Source: Setoptus koraiensis
Taxonomy: Eukaryota; Arthropoda
Length of the DNA: 64,000 nucleotides
Assembly: GCA_048013815.1 (NCBI GenBank)
Contig: CM106585.1
Span: 7,068,001 to 7,132,000 of the forward strand
Direction of reading: 5' to 3'
Below the pieces are notes generated by a model. It was not told the DNA's origin. It saw only the letters and a program-made list of their open reading frames with translations, and made no database searches. Positions 1 to 12,855 of this stretch are shown here, one piece after another (positions within the stretch are counted from its first letter, which is position 1; each line of letters starts with the position of its first letter). The position numbers were made by a program, and so were the translations under genes.

Positions 1-263
1 GTGGATATCGCGCAAACTCAGCCGCAACCGCAGGTGAATTCGCTCTGGCGCCCTCTGGCCAGTCTTATCTGGAGGGGCGCTACGTGTGGCGGCTCCGAAA
101 TGGATTACTTTTGCGGTGCGCGTTGCGGTCGTGCCCAGGCCCACATTATGTGGGCCGCACAGTGATATGTGGCGAGCGATTGTGATTAGCCGTGAGCGAT
201 GTTATTAGTGTTGTTTCGCTGCTTGCAATTGATACTCGAGCCGCCGGCCCGTCGGATGTGCGC

Positions 264-357
264 CGTTATGTGCCGTCATCGGGCATTATGTGCCGCCATT
301 GGGCGCTATGTGCCGCCATTGGGCGCAATGTGCCCCGTTATTGGGCGTTATGTGCGC
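264..357. repeat. 20-bp minisatellite, about 4.5 copies
   Basis: The unit resembles CGTTATGTGCCGCCATTGGG and recurs with a few substitutions per copy, ending in a partial unit. One copy carries a 2-bp insertion. Confidence 0.8.
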
Positions 358-775
358 GGCCAGCTGCCGCTGCCCGCGATCTATCCGCTGTCCGCCGTTC
401 GCCAGTCGCGGGCCGGGCCGGGCCCAGATAAAAATAAACGATAAGTCGGGATGAGCAAAATTGCAAATTGCCACGTTCGCCGGCTCACGGCGCCAACAGT
501 AACGACTGCACACAAACAACCGCACAACCAATATCGGGGCCCCATTTGCCAAGCCGGCTTTGCCTTATCATGTCGAACGAAATGTGACACGAGCTGGCTC
601 GGCGGCGGCGCCCCTTGGGCCCATTACTGGTGACAGCTATTTTTTAGCGACTCGCCCTGTCGGTTAGTCTCTTACAAAGCCACTTTTTAGGTGGCGGCGC
701 GCAAATTTGGCCCCGCTGATTCGCTGTTGCTCTTACTCTCACAACGCTCATACCCAGGCACATGCCCCGCCGACA

Positions 776-876
776 CATACCCAGGTATATATGCGCGCCA
801 GGTACACATGTACCTCTTGCGCCGGTATATAGCGGCCATACACCGGCGCATATACCCGCGCACATATGTGCGCGGG
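776..876. repeat. Cluster of palindromes and hairpins
   Basis: Three palindromic elements lie side by side. The first is AGGTACA-CA-TGTACCT near 801-816. The second is a 9-bp inverted repeat TGCGCCGGT / ACCGGCGCA near 820-850. The third is a perfect 22-bp palindrome at 855-876, whose half is CCCGCGCACAT. Confidence 0.75.
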
Positions 877-1682
877 CCGGCTTGCACGAGCTTGACAAGG
901 CGAGCGGGCCCGCGAGCTTGTTTCAGCACGGCCGAGCAGTTTATTAAGTTGTCGACAATACATACGCGGCGTGCCTCGCCTCTGTCTGCTTGCCCGGCGC
1001 ACCTAATAAAATCACTGCAACCTGGTGCAGATGCGCCAAATAAATCAATCGCCAAATCACTTGCAGCGGGCCGATATGTGCCGCTCGCCAGCACAGTGTG
1101 TGTAGGTGTAGCTGGCGCCGTGCGCGCCACACATCGGCCAGGTGAGCCGGTATTGCTGAGCCGATATGGGTGCCAATATGGCATCAGCGGATCACGCCGT
1201 CGGCGCCAGACTGCGTGCTTGTGTGTGCGTGTTGTGGGGCCGGCAAATGTCGGGTATTGGCGGGAGCAAATAATGCGATAACAACGGCGACAGCATCAGC
1301 CAAATCCGACAACAAAAAGTGCGCACAAAAGTGGGGCCCGCGACGCGCACTTGATACAAGCCTGGCCACTGGCTACTGTCGCCGGCCGATGTATAAATAT
1401 CCGCGCGTGCGACACGCCGCGCAACGGATCCGATTGGCCGGCCCGTCATATCGCACATGTCGCACGCACTCGGCCGCCCGCCGATACACACAGCGATATG
1501 GCCAAGAAGGGCGCCGCTGACATTTGCGGCTCAATAGATTTTTCTTGGCCATTTTTCTTGGAACGCGCCGGACTGATTGTGCTCGTAAGTGCGTTCTCTC
1601 TCTCTCTCTATCTCGGGCCCCTCTCACACACAGGTCCGTCCGTGTGTCGCCATGTGCGTGTCGCCAGGCACAACTGGGCCCC

Positions 1683-1720
1683 GAACGCAACGAACGCGGC
1701 CGAACACAACGAACACGGCC
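1683..1720. repeat. 19-bp tandem duplication
   Basis: Two copies of a unit like GAACGCAACGAACGCGGCC lie head to tail with two G/A differences. Confidence 0.6.
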
Positions 1721-2056
1721 GAACAAAAAGAAGCCAAATTGCACGTTTTCGGCGGCGGGCCTCTCGCTTGGCGCCTACGTGATCGGCCTCTTGAGAGGGC
1801 AGCCGGCGCCGCGAGTTTGCTCGTGCAGCTTGTGCGCGTGTTTGCGTGATGATAATGTCGCAGCGACAGCCATGGTCAGCACAATGGGGCCCGGCGCCGG
1901 CACCGCCACTGCTGCTGTCAATCCGGTCCAGTCCAGTCCAGTCCGGTGAGTGGTGGCTAAAAAACGGACACAAGATTAGATTTTCTCTCAATTATTTCTC
2001 ATCTCGCGCTACTACTAGCGCCTTGCCAAACACTATGACCAGTGGCCGGCTGACCG

Positions 2057-2082
2057 GTTTGCACCGGTGCACCGGTGCAAAC
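2057..2082. repeat. Perfect 26-bp palindrome
   Basis: The half-site GTTTGCACCGGTG is followed at once by its exact reverse complement, with no spacer. Confidence 0.9.
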
Positions 2083-4775
2083 AGCGCCAGCGACAGTGGC
2101 GGCGCCAGCGGTGAACTCGATTAGTGTTATATCGCTAACGAGATGACAAGAGAGAGAGGCCAACAACAGCAGACAGACCAAACAAAGTTCGCCCGCTCGC
2201 CAGGGGGCTCGCCCTTTCGCCAATGAGCCGTATCTGGGCGCCGCCACTGGTGTGCGCACTGTGCCGCTGTCAAAACGGCCTGCTGCTGAGCCCAAAACAA
2301 AACAAGTCACTGTGAGCCAAACAGTGGGCTCAGTGCGCCAGACAAAACCGGAACAGAGCCCGCACCAGGTAACGGCCGGTCTGGCCGTGTTCGGGCTGGC
2401 GCCGTTTGGGGCTCAAAGTTTGAGCGAGCGCGGCACTTGCGTCACAACAATCGGCTTATCTCGCCGGCCTCGGCCAGTTGGGGCCCGCACAAGCCCCCAC
2501 CTGCCGGCTCGGTGCGTCAAGTGTGAGGCTGGCGCCCGGAGCGACGGGCAGACTGTCAGCTGTGGCCAGACTGTGGCGCCGGCGTGACTGATTGCGAATC
2601 GGCTTGGCCGGGCCGGGCCGGGCCGCGCGCACTTGCCGGCGCCTATCGGCCGGACACAATCTCTCCACTAGCCAGCGACGACAGATTCGCCAGCCAGCTC
2701 GCCAATGGCAACGACTAATGATGAATGTTGCTTGCTCGCCCTATTATGAGGCGCACGCAAGCGGCACGTTAGCGCCCTTGCGGGGCCCGGGGAGTTCTGG
2801 CCCGCACCGCGGGCCCAGACTAGCTTGCCACTGCGAGGCGCCCAATTGTGGCGCCAAGTTTATGCCGGCCCGGCGCCCAAGATTCTCGTCAGACAGCGTC
2901 TTACGGCAGCCGTCTCAGGCAGGGTTTGGCCCCGTTTGTCTATCGCGCGCTAATGCGCTAATGAATAGACTGATAATTGTGCCGGCCGAAGGTCGCCCTC
3001 GCACAGAACTGGTCGCCTAGCGTCGACTTGTGAATCACAAATTGTGATCGAATTGTGCTATGCCGGCCATTCGCATAATGCGACGCAAATCGTGATTGGG
3101 CGCCCGGCCAGCAGCACCGCGGCCGCGAGCCACGAGCAGCCGGGCGGGCAGACGGGCACCGGCCAGATGTTTGCGTCCGCAAGGATTTGGCCCCAATTGG
3201 CGGATGCAGCCGGCGCCGCTTCGGCCGCCCACAACGTTAAATTAAACGCACAAAATCCATTTTCAGTTTGCAGCGACCTTGAGCAAGTGTCCAGATTTAG
3301 CCGGCCCCGGCTCGGGCAGTGAGCGGGCCCAACTGAGGCGCAACTGAGGCCCGGCGCTCGCCTTGGCGAGTGTGCAAGCCGCTCGCAGTGTAGGCGGCCC
3401 CCGGAGATTTGTGAGGGCAAGTTGGCGGGGGCGCGCATTAAACAGGCGCATTAAAGAGACACGCCAGAGAGCAAGTTTGCATTTCACGACAGGTAGACTG
3501 AGGGGCACGAGTAACAGTGTGTGCGTTGTTCATCTCAAGTTGCACTATAGCTAATTACGCAATCTTGCCGGTGGCATAAATAGTTGTTTATTCAGCTATG
3601 GCTGCTCATAGACTATAAGTTATAGCGATGCTTATTGCGCATCTATACACCCCGTGGCAATAGCAACGCCGGCTAACAAGTGCACCGGCACGCGGGCCAC
3701 AGGGCCTCAGTGTTAGGCGAGCTAGCGCGGGTTAGGGCGCCCTTGCAGTTGGAGCCAGTCAGCTTAGGTGGCCGTCGTGTTGTCGGGTGTAAAAGTCGCC
3801 CAGCCCTTCAGTCGAAAAGCGCCCTAATCAAGTCGCCTGGGAGATAGATGCAAGTTTGCCGGGTGTGCACACAGCCAATTTGGCTGCTCGGCTCTGGGCA
3901 GGCCAACGAGGGACCCGCGCTGGGTCCCTGGTTGGACTTGGGCGGCTTACGCTGGCACGCGCGCATAACTTGTGCGCGTGCTGAGCCCGACACAAACACG
4001 CGCAGCGGATATATTTCACGGGCTCGCCATTATCATCGGTGGTGCGGCCCGGCGAGATTAAGCCGGTCCGGTCCGGTCTGGTCCGAGCCGGGCGGACGGG
4101 CCAGCGGAAAGCGGCCAGCCCAGGGCACCATCAACAACATGTACATGTAGGCCGCCGTTTGGCCATAAACGACACAACGGCACCACGACCCGACGTCTGG
4201 CCCAAACACTGACTTGGGGGAGCCCGAGTTGGGAGACACATTTATCTGAGACCCAAGGCTGCAGAAAGTAAGTGTGTGTGTGGGTCACAATTAATTATCA
4301 CGCTCCACTGCGCACACCTTGTGGGCCCGACAGGTGAGCTGCTTGCCTGTCGCCATTAGCGCCTGGCAAGCAACTGTGCAAGCGACCAAACAACTCGAGC
4401 ACTAGACACACCCCCTGGCCCCAGCGGCACAAGCGGTGGCCCACTGTTATGGGAGATGTTGTTGTTGCATCTCATCTCAGCGTCTCGAGTCGCTCGCCTC
4501 CCATCGACTTGAGACGCTCGCTCAAGTGTCTGGCTGCTGGAGTGCTGCGGGTTTGTTTGGGTATGGGCGGCCAAACGTCACACTATTATCACAATTACAA
4601 TTGCAATTACTGCCACCATCCGACAAACACTCACCTGGCCATATATCACACTTGCTATATATGGGCACAGTTATAGTCAAATTAGTGACTCCCCCCCCCC
4701 ACACACACACACAGGTGAGTGGGGCCCCCCTGCACTCACCTGTGCAGGGCTGTGTCGGACTTGTGTGTCGAGCGC

Positions 4776-4805
4776 AATCGGAGAAATCGGAGAAATCGGA
4801 GAAAT
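4776..4805. repeat. 9-bp tandem repeat, about 3 copies
   Basis: The unit AATCGGAGA repeats three times. A 9-bp period keeps the reading frames periodic. Confidence 0.7.
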
Positions 4806-6928
4806 GCTCATTCTCTCCTTGGTCGCGCTCGCTATCCGCGCTCTCAATACCCGATCATTGGGCATGCAAATAGCTGCTTACACTCGAGTGGCCCCTCGCA
4901 CAGAAAAAACCCGGCCGACTGACAACAATGCACACAATGCATATAGGCCGCCGGCCCGACAGCATCCATACTATCGCCGATACTTGCCGGCCCGTCCATT
5001 GGCCGGTCGGCTATTTACGCGCCCCAACACAACGCGTAACTGCCAATAGAGAGCGGACAGGCGGGCCGCATCCATTTAGGCCCGTCTCTGCTTATTACAT
5101 TTACTTTATCGGCTCGTCGCCGCAGCGCCAGCTGCCAAACAAACAACAGAGGCTCCCCCGCTGCCCCGCTGCCCTCCTGTCGTCATTTTGCGCAGTTTGT
5201 TTGGTGCCCACTGGCAATACTGGTGAGCACAAGTTTATACGCATTGCCCGCGTTGAGGGCGAGGGCCGACGGACACGCCCCGCGGCGGATCGCCAGTTGC
5301 ACGGGCGCATGCCCGGTGTGCCGGTGCGCATTGACGGCCTGGGGAGCGGGTGCCAGGGGAGGGGTGTGGAAACACTCTAACACGGCGCGTCCCCTGGCGG
5401 GCCGGGCCGGCGAGCCAGAGGGCGACAGGTGACATGAGTGAGTGAAAGGTATTAGTGTCATCGGTAGTAGTAAGTATTAGTCAATGGTGCGCGCAAGCCA
5501 TAAAGGATAATACGCGCATACTGATATTACGCAATCATATAGCGCTCTCCCTTTCGGGCCGCACTCTCCCCTTGGCTGGGTGTCTCTGGCTGTTGGTCTC
5601 TGCCTGGCTAGATTCAGCAACGGCAACGGCATTTTATCATTACATCTTGATGATGATGAAATTTACTGGAGGCGCCACAGCCGCAGCAGTGGGCGCCACC
5701 ACTGCTAATGTCGTCATTATTTAAACTAGATATAATGTTGCGCCGCTCGCAGGTACCGGCCGGGTTTGCGGGCGCGCCAGTTGGCCAGCGGCGGCCCGGT
5801 ATCGAGCGCGGCCGCTGGGCGCCGCTATTCATTGGATGAATTGAGGCGCGAGCAGCGAGGCACACACTTGAACACTTTGGAGACAGAGATTAAATTTGTT
5901 GGCGCGCAAAAAACTATCAAGCGCCCAGAGATCTGGCGCCACGGCAGCCAGCTACCAATGGGGCCCCTTTCGCCAACAACAACAGCAGCAGCGAGCAGCC
6001 GGCAGCCGAATCTATCTAAATAGTATTTTGTTCGTTCAATTTAACACAACAGAATTGAGCCAGCAGCTTAGACATTATTAGAGCGGGTCCCTCGCCAGCC
6101 AGCTAGCTCGCCGGTTGCGTGCCTGGGCAAGCCAGCCGCCGACTATCGGGTGCCGCCAGCAAATGAGCGCCAGTCAGCGAGCCGGCGACTATCATTTATT
6201 ATAGGGCGACTATTCATTATGTCGGCTGGCTCGCCAACTGTGCGCGCGTTGGCAAGTGCCAGCCACACTATTGTTGAGTTTATCCGCCCGCCAGCTACGG
6301 GGCCCCATAGCTGGATGCTGGCTCGCATCCGAGTTCATTTCGTGTTCTCATTGTTGCTCCATTGTTGGCCACTTGCCGCAAATCACCGCGCTTCCTATCG
6401 GTTGGCCGCTCTCTGTCCGTTGGCTGTGCCCATACCGGCCCGGCCCGGCCCGGTATGGGCACGTCGTGGGCATTGTCGACGCTCGACCGGCAACGCCAGC
6501 CATCGGTACCCGCAGGGGCTGGCCCCCTGCTTGTACCCAGATCGCAACGCGAGCTGTCATTTGTCGGGTGCGTGGGCCGCGCGCGGCCCAGCCACGGGGG
6601 CCAAACAAACTGACCAAGTGACGAGCTAACAATGGCAAACATGTTTATAATTGGCGCGTTATTAACTCTCGCTCCGTGGCCGCCGGTCAAGTGCAAACGG
6701 CGCCAGAGGATACGGTCCGGTTTGGCCGGACCGGAGCGTTCGCTGTTCGCCGCTCAGCCATCGAGTGCGGCTCTGATGCGCCGCCGGCCCGGCCACGAGC
6801 TGGCCCCTTTTATTTTTATTTTTATTTTATCATGTTTGTCGCAGCCACAGCTAATTTTTGTTTGCATGTTTGTTTGTTTCTCTGGCTGGCTGCCGGTGTT
6901 TGCACTATCGAGCACCATCGATGACGCG

Positions 6929-7025
6929 TCGGGCGTCTCCCTCGCACGGCCCGCCGGTGCTCGGTGGCGTCGCGCGGCCCGAAGACGCTCGACGCTCGGG
7001 TCTGTCGAGCGAGGGAGACGCCCGA
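6929..7025. repeat. Perfect 17-bp inverted repeat with a 63-bp spacer
   Basis: The left arm TCGGGCGTCTCCCTCGC at 6929-6945 is matched exactly by its reverse complement at 7009-7025. Confidence 0.85.
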
Positions 7026-7461
7026 GCTGCGCGCCACTCGGCGGCGCTACTTGTTCGAGCGGAAACAGTCGCCGGTGGGAGCTTTTCAATTTCACACTGG
7101 CGCTGCTCGGCCGACATTCCGACATGCTGAGCTGGTCCGGGAAATTGCTGTGAATTTCTCAGAGCGACCATGTCGGAGATGAGCGATGTCGGCGAGCAGC
7201 GAGCAGTGGCAATCGCCGAGAGCATGACAAAAATTATCCAGGGTGAAAAATGAAAGGCGAAAGGTGAATTGGAGATGAGCAGACGATGAAAAGTGAAAAC
7301 AAAATTGATTGATGCCCCTAGCCCGAGCGATACCCAGAGCGGGCATTAGTGCGGCGCGGTATCGCGAGCAGTCATACGAGATCATCTTGTATTGACATTG
7401 GCTGGAGAGCAAAAATAAATAAATAATAAAAAGGGGGCTCGCTGGCTGTGCCGAAATGGCG

Positions 7462-7552
7462 CCTTTCGAGCCTTTCGAGCCTTTCGAGCCTTTCGAGCCT
7501 TGCCTGCCTCGCGAGCCTTGCGAGCCTCGCGAGCCTTGCGAGCCTCTCGAGC
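7462..7552. repeat. 9-bp minisatellite, about 10 copies
   Basis: CCTTTCGAG repeats four times and then degenerates through CCTTGCGAG and CCTCGCGAG variants. Several frames stay open through it only because the period is a multiple of three. Confidence 0.85.
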
Positions 7553-9719
7553 CGCTTCGAGCAGCCAGAAGTAATAATTCCGCTTGCACAATTCGCGCAC
7601 TCACACATATATATTTATATAATGAAACTGGAACAATCGCACTGCGAAATGGAAGACAAACTCGACTCTGTCGGGCTCGATACATGCCACGCTAGCCGAG
7701 TGGCACGAGTCGATACACGTGGATACATGGCGCTGGGGCCCGTTAATGGCCGTATGCCGTTTCGCGGGCGACATTTTCGTCGCAATGTGACAATTGTGGG
7801 CACAATTTTCATTCCTCACTGCCTGTAACTCACAAGTAGTGTCGACACCCAACTAGGCCACACTACTCTAGCGCACGGGCCCCATCATCGGGCGCCAGAT
7901 TAAGTCCGGCCAGACAGGCTACAGTTGCGGTCACCGGGATATCTCGCCAATCTGGCGCACTGTCGCAAGCACCGGCTTGCCAGCCGGAGTGTCGAGCTTG
8001 CGAGCTTATCGGGCCGGGCTCGGCTCAAATGCGCCTATGCGTATAAGGTGCGCTGCCTGCCAGCCACACTCAAACATTGCCGGGCCAGTGTTTTGTTGTG
8101 GGGATCACTGAAATTATTATCTGATTATTGCAGTCGTTTGCCCGCCTCTGGCGGGATGTGTTCTGGGCTGTATCGGCCAGTTTTCGCAGCGCTCTGTTCG
8201 GGCACTGTTATGCCGCTGGTTGGTGTGAATATTTTTGTCCGATCTGGTTCGCTGTGGATATTTTTGTCGAATCCGATTCGCTGGGACTCGACATGGCGCT
8301 CGCTGTCAGCAGCGACCTTTTTGGTTTTTGTCTCGTTGGATGGATCTCGTCGGCCAATCGCACCAACATACGCCACCGTGCCAGTGATACGATGACGATC
8401 GGGGCCCACGTCTTGAGCCCCATCACGTTCGACACTGGCGAGCAGCGCGACGACATTTGACATATGTCGCTAGTTCCGCTAGTCGCGAATTTCGCGCATT
8501 TCAACTGGCGCGCCATGAATCAGGTGAGGCGCCTAATCCTGGTGGCGTCTGGTTGCACCAGCAGCTGGCGTTAGCTGCCTGCCCGCTGCCTGGCCAGGCT
8601 CGAAAGAGCCTTGAGAGGGCGCTGTTTGGCGCCGTTTGGCCCCTTCAGCCCCTTTGGCTCGTCTTGAGGCCGGCCAGCCGGCGGCAGTCGGCAGTCGGGG
8701 GCCCAATCTCACCTTGGGCTAATCCTTGTCTCGTCCGAGTTTATCCTCCCCTCGTCTCTATTATCCGCTGTCCTATATCTGCTGTTGCCTGTCTTGCGCC
8801 CATTAACTGCACACTTTGGCCTGCCCTTGCGCTTGCAGCAGAGGGGCCAAACAAAGAGGCCAACGAGGCGCCAGGTGAGATTTATTAGAGTGACAGGCGC
8901 TAGTCAATTAAATGGAGCCACATACAGACAAGGCAAACACGCACACGCACACAGCAAGCCAGTGGCACACAAACAATGGCCACCGACGGTGCGGATAAAA
9001 ACAAAATTTGTCTCTTTGTAAAAAGTGAATCACTGCTCTATTATGTCCACTATTAACGTTTTGTCCGCTATTATGTGTTGTTGTTGTTGTCGTTGGCGCT
9101 GGTCGCCGGACAGTAGTGGCACTGGCACCGGCTGATTGGGCCCCGGCCGCGCATTTGCACTTGGTCCGGCATTGTGCGGACATTGTGTGGATATTGCGCG
9201 CATGGGGGTGCATTGGATAAGCGCCCGCTCGGGCCCCAGTTGTTAGCGGGTGGCGGCGGTTCGCAAGCAAATGAGCTCTCGTGGGCCCGTCGGGCCCACT
9301 TTTGTCGAGCCCGACACTTGGGCCAGCACGCAGTCAAGGCCTGGCTGGCGACGGTTGTGCTGGAGTTTGTCCGGCGCTGGAGTTGTGGCGATGCAACGCC
9401 AGATAAACTCGTGATCCGCGCGACTTGTGGGCCGCGCAACTTGCCAGCGACTTGCCAGCAACTTGGACGGGCTGCCAGTTGATGTGTCAAATTGTTTGCA
9501 CTTTTCATTGCATTTTTTTCTCATCCGTGTCGCCGCCAGGGCCCCAAACAGCGTCTGTCGCGTCGCGTACCTACGAGACTTTTGGCTGCATGAGGGCACC
9601 ACTGTCATGCAGCGCCGGCCGCCAGATTGGCGTGCCTCGCCGCAATAAAATCTCTGCCAGTTTGGTGGGCCCATTGGCCCATTTTGTGGCCATTGTGGCG
9701 GCCATTATTGTTGTCGTGG

Positions 9720-9759
9720 CTGTTGTTGTTGTTGTTGTTGTTGTTGCTGTTGCTGCTGC

Positions 9760-9790
<31 letters not shown>

Positions 9791-9797
9791 GCTGTTG
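9720..9797. repeat. GTT/GCT triplet array
   Basis: This is an almost uninterrupted run of GTT with some GCT triplets. It is complementary in type to the CAA/CAG array that starts about 200 bp downstream. Confidence 0.9.
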
Positions 9798-10000
9798 TGC
9801 GTGTGTGATGTAACTGTGGTGGTTGCTGGCAACTGTTGTGCGCGTCAAAGGGCGGGCAAGGCCAGCCAAAAGGCCCGACAAGTGTAACCTGTAAGTGGAC
9901 GTGCTGGCAATTTAGATGCGCGACAATAATCGGCTCCTCCACGAACACAACGCGCTGACAAACTGACCATTACCACCACCGATCGCCCCGAGCTACAGTC

Positions 10001-10028
10001 ACAACAACGGCAACAACAACAGCAACAA

Positions 10029-10123
<95 letters not shown>

Positions 10124-10223
10124 ACAACAACAACAGCAACAACAACAGCAACAGCAACAACAACAACAACAGCAACAACAACAGCAACGGCAACAACAAC
10201 AGCAACAGCAGTGACAACAACAG
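10001..10223. repeat. CAA/CAG triplet array, about 220 bp
   Basis: CAACAG hexamers with CAACAA variants run for about 220 bases, and a few CGG or GTG interruptions mark the ends. Long poly-Cys, poly-Leu and poly-Val minus-strand frames here are translations of the array. Confidence 0.9.
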
Positions 10224-10788
10224 CGGCACAACCATTGAGCCACTCTGCTGACCAGAGTCTGGTCATCGAACACTGGCTCAATAGTGCCGATAAACTGTGC
10301 TGACAATCAGCTGACAGGCGCCCCTCACAATGGGCAAATAAATGATGTGAGACCAGCGGCACTAAATTGAAATAAAATGTAACACAACACAGCACAACAC
10401 AGCCAAAGCAATGAAATTGTTAGATATAATTCTAGATAAGTTGTTTGTGTTGCCGGATAAACTGCTACCACTTCTACTTAGATTAGAGCGAGTATCTGTG
10501 TGTAATCTTCTCTCACTTCACAAACAATAATCATCAATAATACACAAACAGTTTAGCTCAGCTAAACAGACCAAATCTGTCCACTCCACATACATCTCTT
10601 ACATAACTGCACACTTACATAACACGAGCACTTGCTCAGTTATGTAAGCTTGTGTGTAAAGCGCCGTGTTACATCATTTGTGATTAAGATATAATATAGT
10701 TGATCTACTGCAAACTCACTCGATCTGCGAGCAGCAGCTGGATGGCGCCAGTTTTTATACCGCCGTTATATACATGTATCGACACCGC

Positions 10789-10890
10789 GTTTGTTGTCGC
10801 TGTGGTTGCCGTTGTTTTTGTAGTTGCAGTTGTTGCGGCAGTTGTCGTCGCAGTTGTTGCGGCAGTTGTTGTCGCAGTTGCAGTTGCAGT
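10789..10890. repeat. Degenerate GTT/GTC/GCA triplet array
   Basis: A GTTGTTGCGGCA-type unit repeats with GTC and GCA variants. Confidence 0.75.
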
Positions 10891-11629
10891 GAGCACATAA
10901 TAGAATACACGAAAACGTCATTATATAAGACAACATCATTAAATCCATTGAATTGTCGGATTATTATTGTCTCCGTTGCTTTCATCATCATCACTATTAT
11001 CGTGCCTTGTTATTGTTATTGCTACACGTGCATTATGTAACAGTTATGTCCAGGATTAGCGCACTGTGCACACTCTCGTCTGTCTGCCGACAGGTTGGGG
11101 CCGGCATGGGGCGAGCCCACTTTGCATCGCAAGCTGGCAAGCTGGCCAGCTGGACTGACAATCATAGTTGTTGAGTTTGTTGTTGTTGGGCGTGTTTGTG
11201 GCGGCCACATAGCGGCCGATGGCACAAACACAAATTGCAATCAAAAACGAATCACCATTTGCTTGTCATTCACGGCCAGCCTTACAAGATAAATGTTAGA
11301 TAAATGAAACAATTCTATCATAATGTGCTCTCAGTGCTCTGTATTACACAGCCGGCCGGAGCTTGGCCCAGCTTGCACCAGGTGGCCAGCATTACTCTTG
11401 CTGCCCGCTTGTTGTCACCCGAAACCGGAAATGCCTGCCAGCCAGCCAGCCAGCCAGCGCGACTCTCCGATGCGTCTTCACCGGTTATCAGTTATCGGTG
11501 ATGTTGCATCGGACCTTGGCCTGGCTTAGGCCACTTGCACTAACAAGGTTCGAATCGAACCGTTCGAGGGCAACTCATCTCAGATGCTCACATGCTCAGA
11601 TGATCTGACAAGCAAGTCAAACATATGAT

Positions 11630-11720
11630 GCCAGCTGATCGCATGTCAGCTGATTGCATGTCAGATGGGGGCCGCCTGTCAGATGGGCGCCTGTCAGATG
11701 ATCGCGTGTCAGATGATGTG
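11630..11720. repeat. Degenerate repeat built on TGTCAGATG / CAGCTGATCGC
   Basis: The word GTCAG followed by CTGAT or ATG recurs about six times at spacings of roughly 14-18 bp. The 13-mer CAGCTGATCGCAT at 11632-11644 recurs in the 39.7-kb repeat. Confidence 0.65.
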
Positions 11721-12139
11721 AGTGTCGCGCTGTCAATGGATTGTGCAAAGTTGTTGCTTTGTTTGTTGTCTATGATTGGGCGCACTTGTCAAATGGCGCA
11801 CAATGGTGCGCTAGAAATTGGCAGTGCATCAAATTAAAATTGGCTCACCGGCTAACAAAGGCGAAAGGGTTCGCTCATAACACAGGTGCATACAGGTGAG
11901 CAGGCTGGCCACTGGTCAAGTGTCGCGCTGACCACTAGGCAAACACTGGTCAGTTGTTATGTAAGCCACATGAGAGAGTAGTGAGCCAACACAACAAATG
12001 TCCCAATGTTTGGCCGACAACAAAATGCGCAATTAGATCAATCTGTTGGCCGATTGCGTCGGTAAGCGGGCCCGTATTACATAACAGAGCGTCATTACAC
12101 GACGACGAGCAAAGTGAAGCACAACGCTCAATAAAGCCC

Positions 12140-12257
<118 letters not shown>

Positions 12258-12738
12258 CAAGTGGCTGTTCTCTGGTTAGCCAGCAACAACAATTGATATG
12301 ATGAATTATATCACTCACACACACGCACTGGATTAGTGTGAGCCGGGCTCACGTGCTCCATCCAACTAATACCGGTGCTAATATCCGCTGCCACGAACCA
12401 GACCACCGTGGATATTGGCACAGCTCCGGTCAGCTGAATGGGGCCAGCTGACTGTCCAGTGTGCAGTGACACAATTATCTTTGTGTGTAATACGTATTTG
12501 ATGAATGTGCGACGTTGTCCCACCTTGAGACTCCGATGGGCCGCTGGACGTGCGACTCAAACAATAATAATGAATTAGCGCCGGGCCCCAACTTAAAGTA
12601 ACTCGCGCTCAAACGCTGCACGCTGGCTTGTCGCGTCTAAGCCGCCTCGTTGGCTGTTGTTGGCTGTTGTTGCTTGTTGTTGCCCGACGGATGCGGCCCG
12701 ACATGTTTGGCGGCCCGACATGCACGCCAGTCCGACGG

Positions 12739-12767
12739 CCATATCTCACAAGATGTGTGAGATATGG
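12739..12767. repeat. Hairpin with 12-bp perfect stem
   Basis: CCATATCTCACA and its exact reverse complement flank a 5-nt loop. Confidence 0.8.
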
Positions 12768-12821
12768 GGGCGGCCGGTGCACGAGTGTGAGCACACACCT
12801 CACCGCTAGGTGGTGTTGGGT

Positions 12822-12855
12822 ACAAATTGCAGCTTACTTGTAAGTTGCAATTTGT
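12822..12855. repeat. Hairpin with a 16-bp near-perfect stem and a 2-nt loop
   Basis: ACAAATTGCA pairs with TGCAATTTGT, then one G-T wobble, then CTTAC pairs with GTAAG around a TT loop. Confidence 0.8.

Larger units (their letters stand above)
1..9000. other. GC-rich, gene-poor region with minisatellites and palindromes
   Basis: I see no supportable gene here. The sequence is very GC-rich and CpG-rich, with many GGCC, GGGCCC and GGCGCC words. Open frames are short, overlap on both strands and look like by-products of GC content. Structured elements inside are listed separately: repeats at 264-357, 1683-1720, 4776-4805 and 7462-7552, and palindromes at 776-876, 2057-2082 and 6929-7025. A 110-codon frame at 8128-8460 and its antisense partner were judged unsupported. 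Confidence 0.6.

Noticed and set aside
8125..8516. Overlapping 102-112-codon frames on both strands
   Set aside because: Three frames are open over the same DNA with no domain or splice support for any of them.
9845..10306. Poly-Cys, poly-Leu and poly-Val frames
   Set aside because: They are translations of the CAA/CAG array, and each lies in a different phase of the same repeat.
11549..11563. tRNA B-box-like word GGTTCGAATCG
   Set aside because: It is part of a short palindrome GGTTCGA-A-TCGAACC. The required T-stem, anticodon and acceptor pairing are absent.
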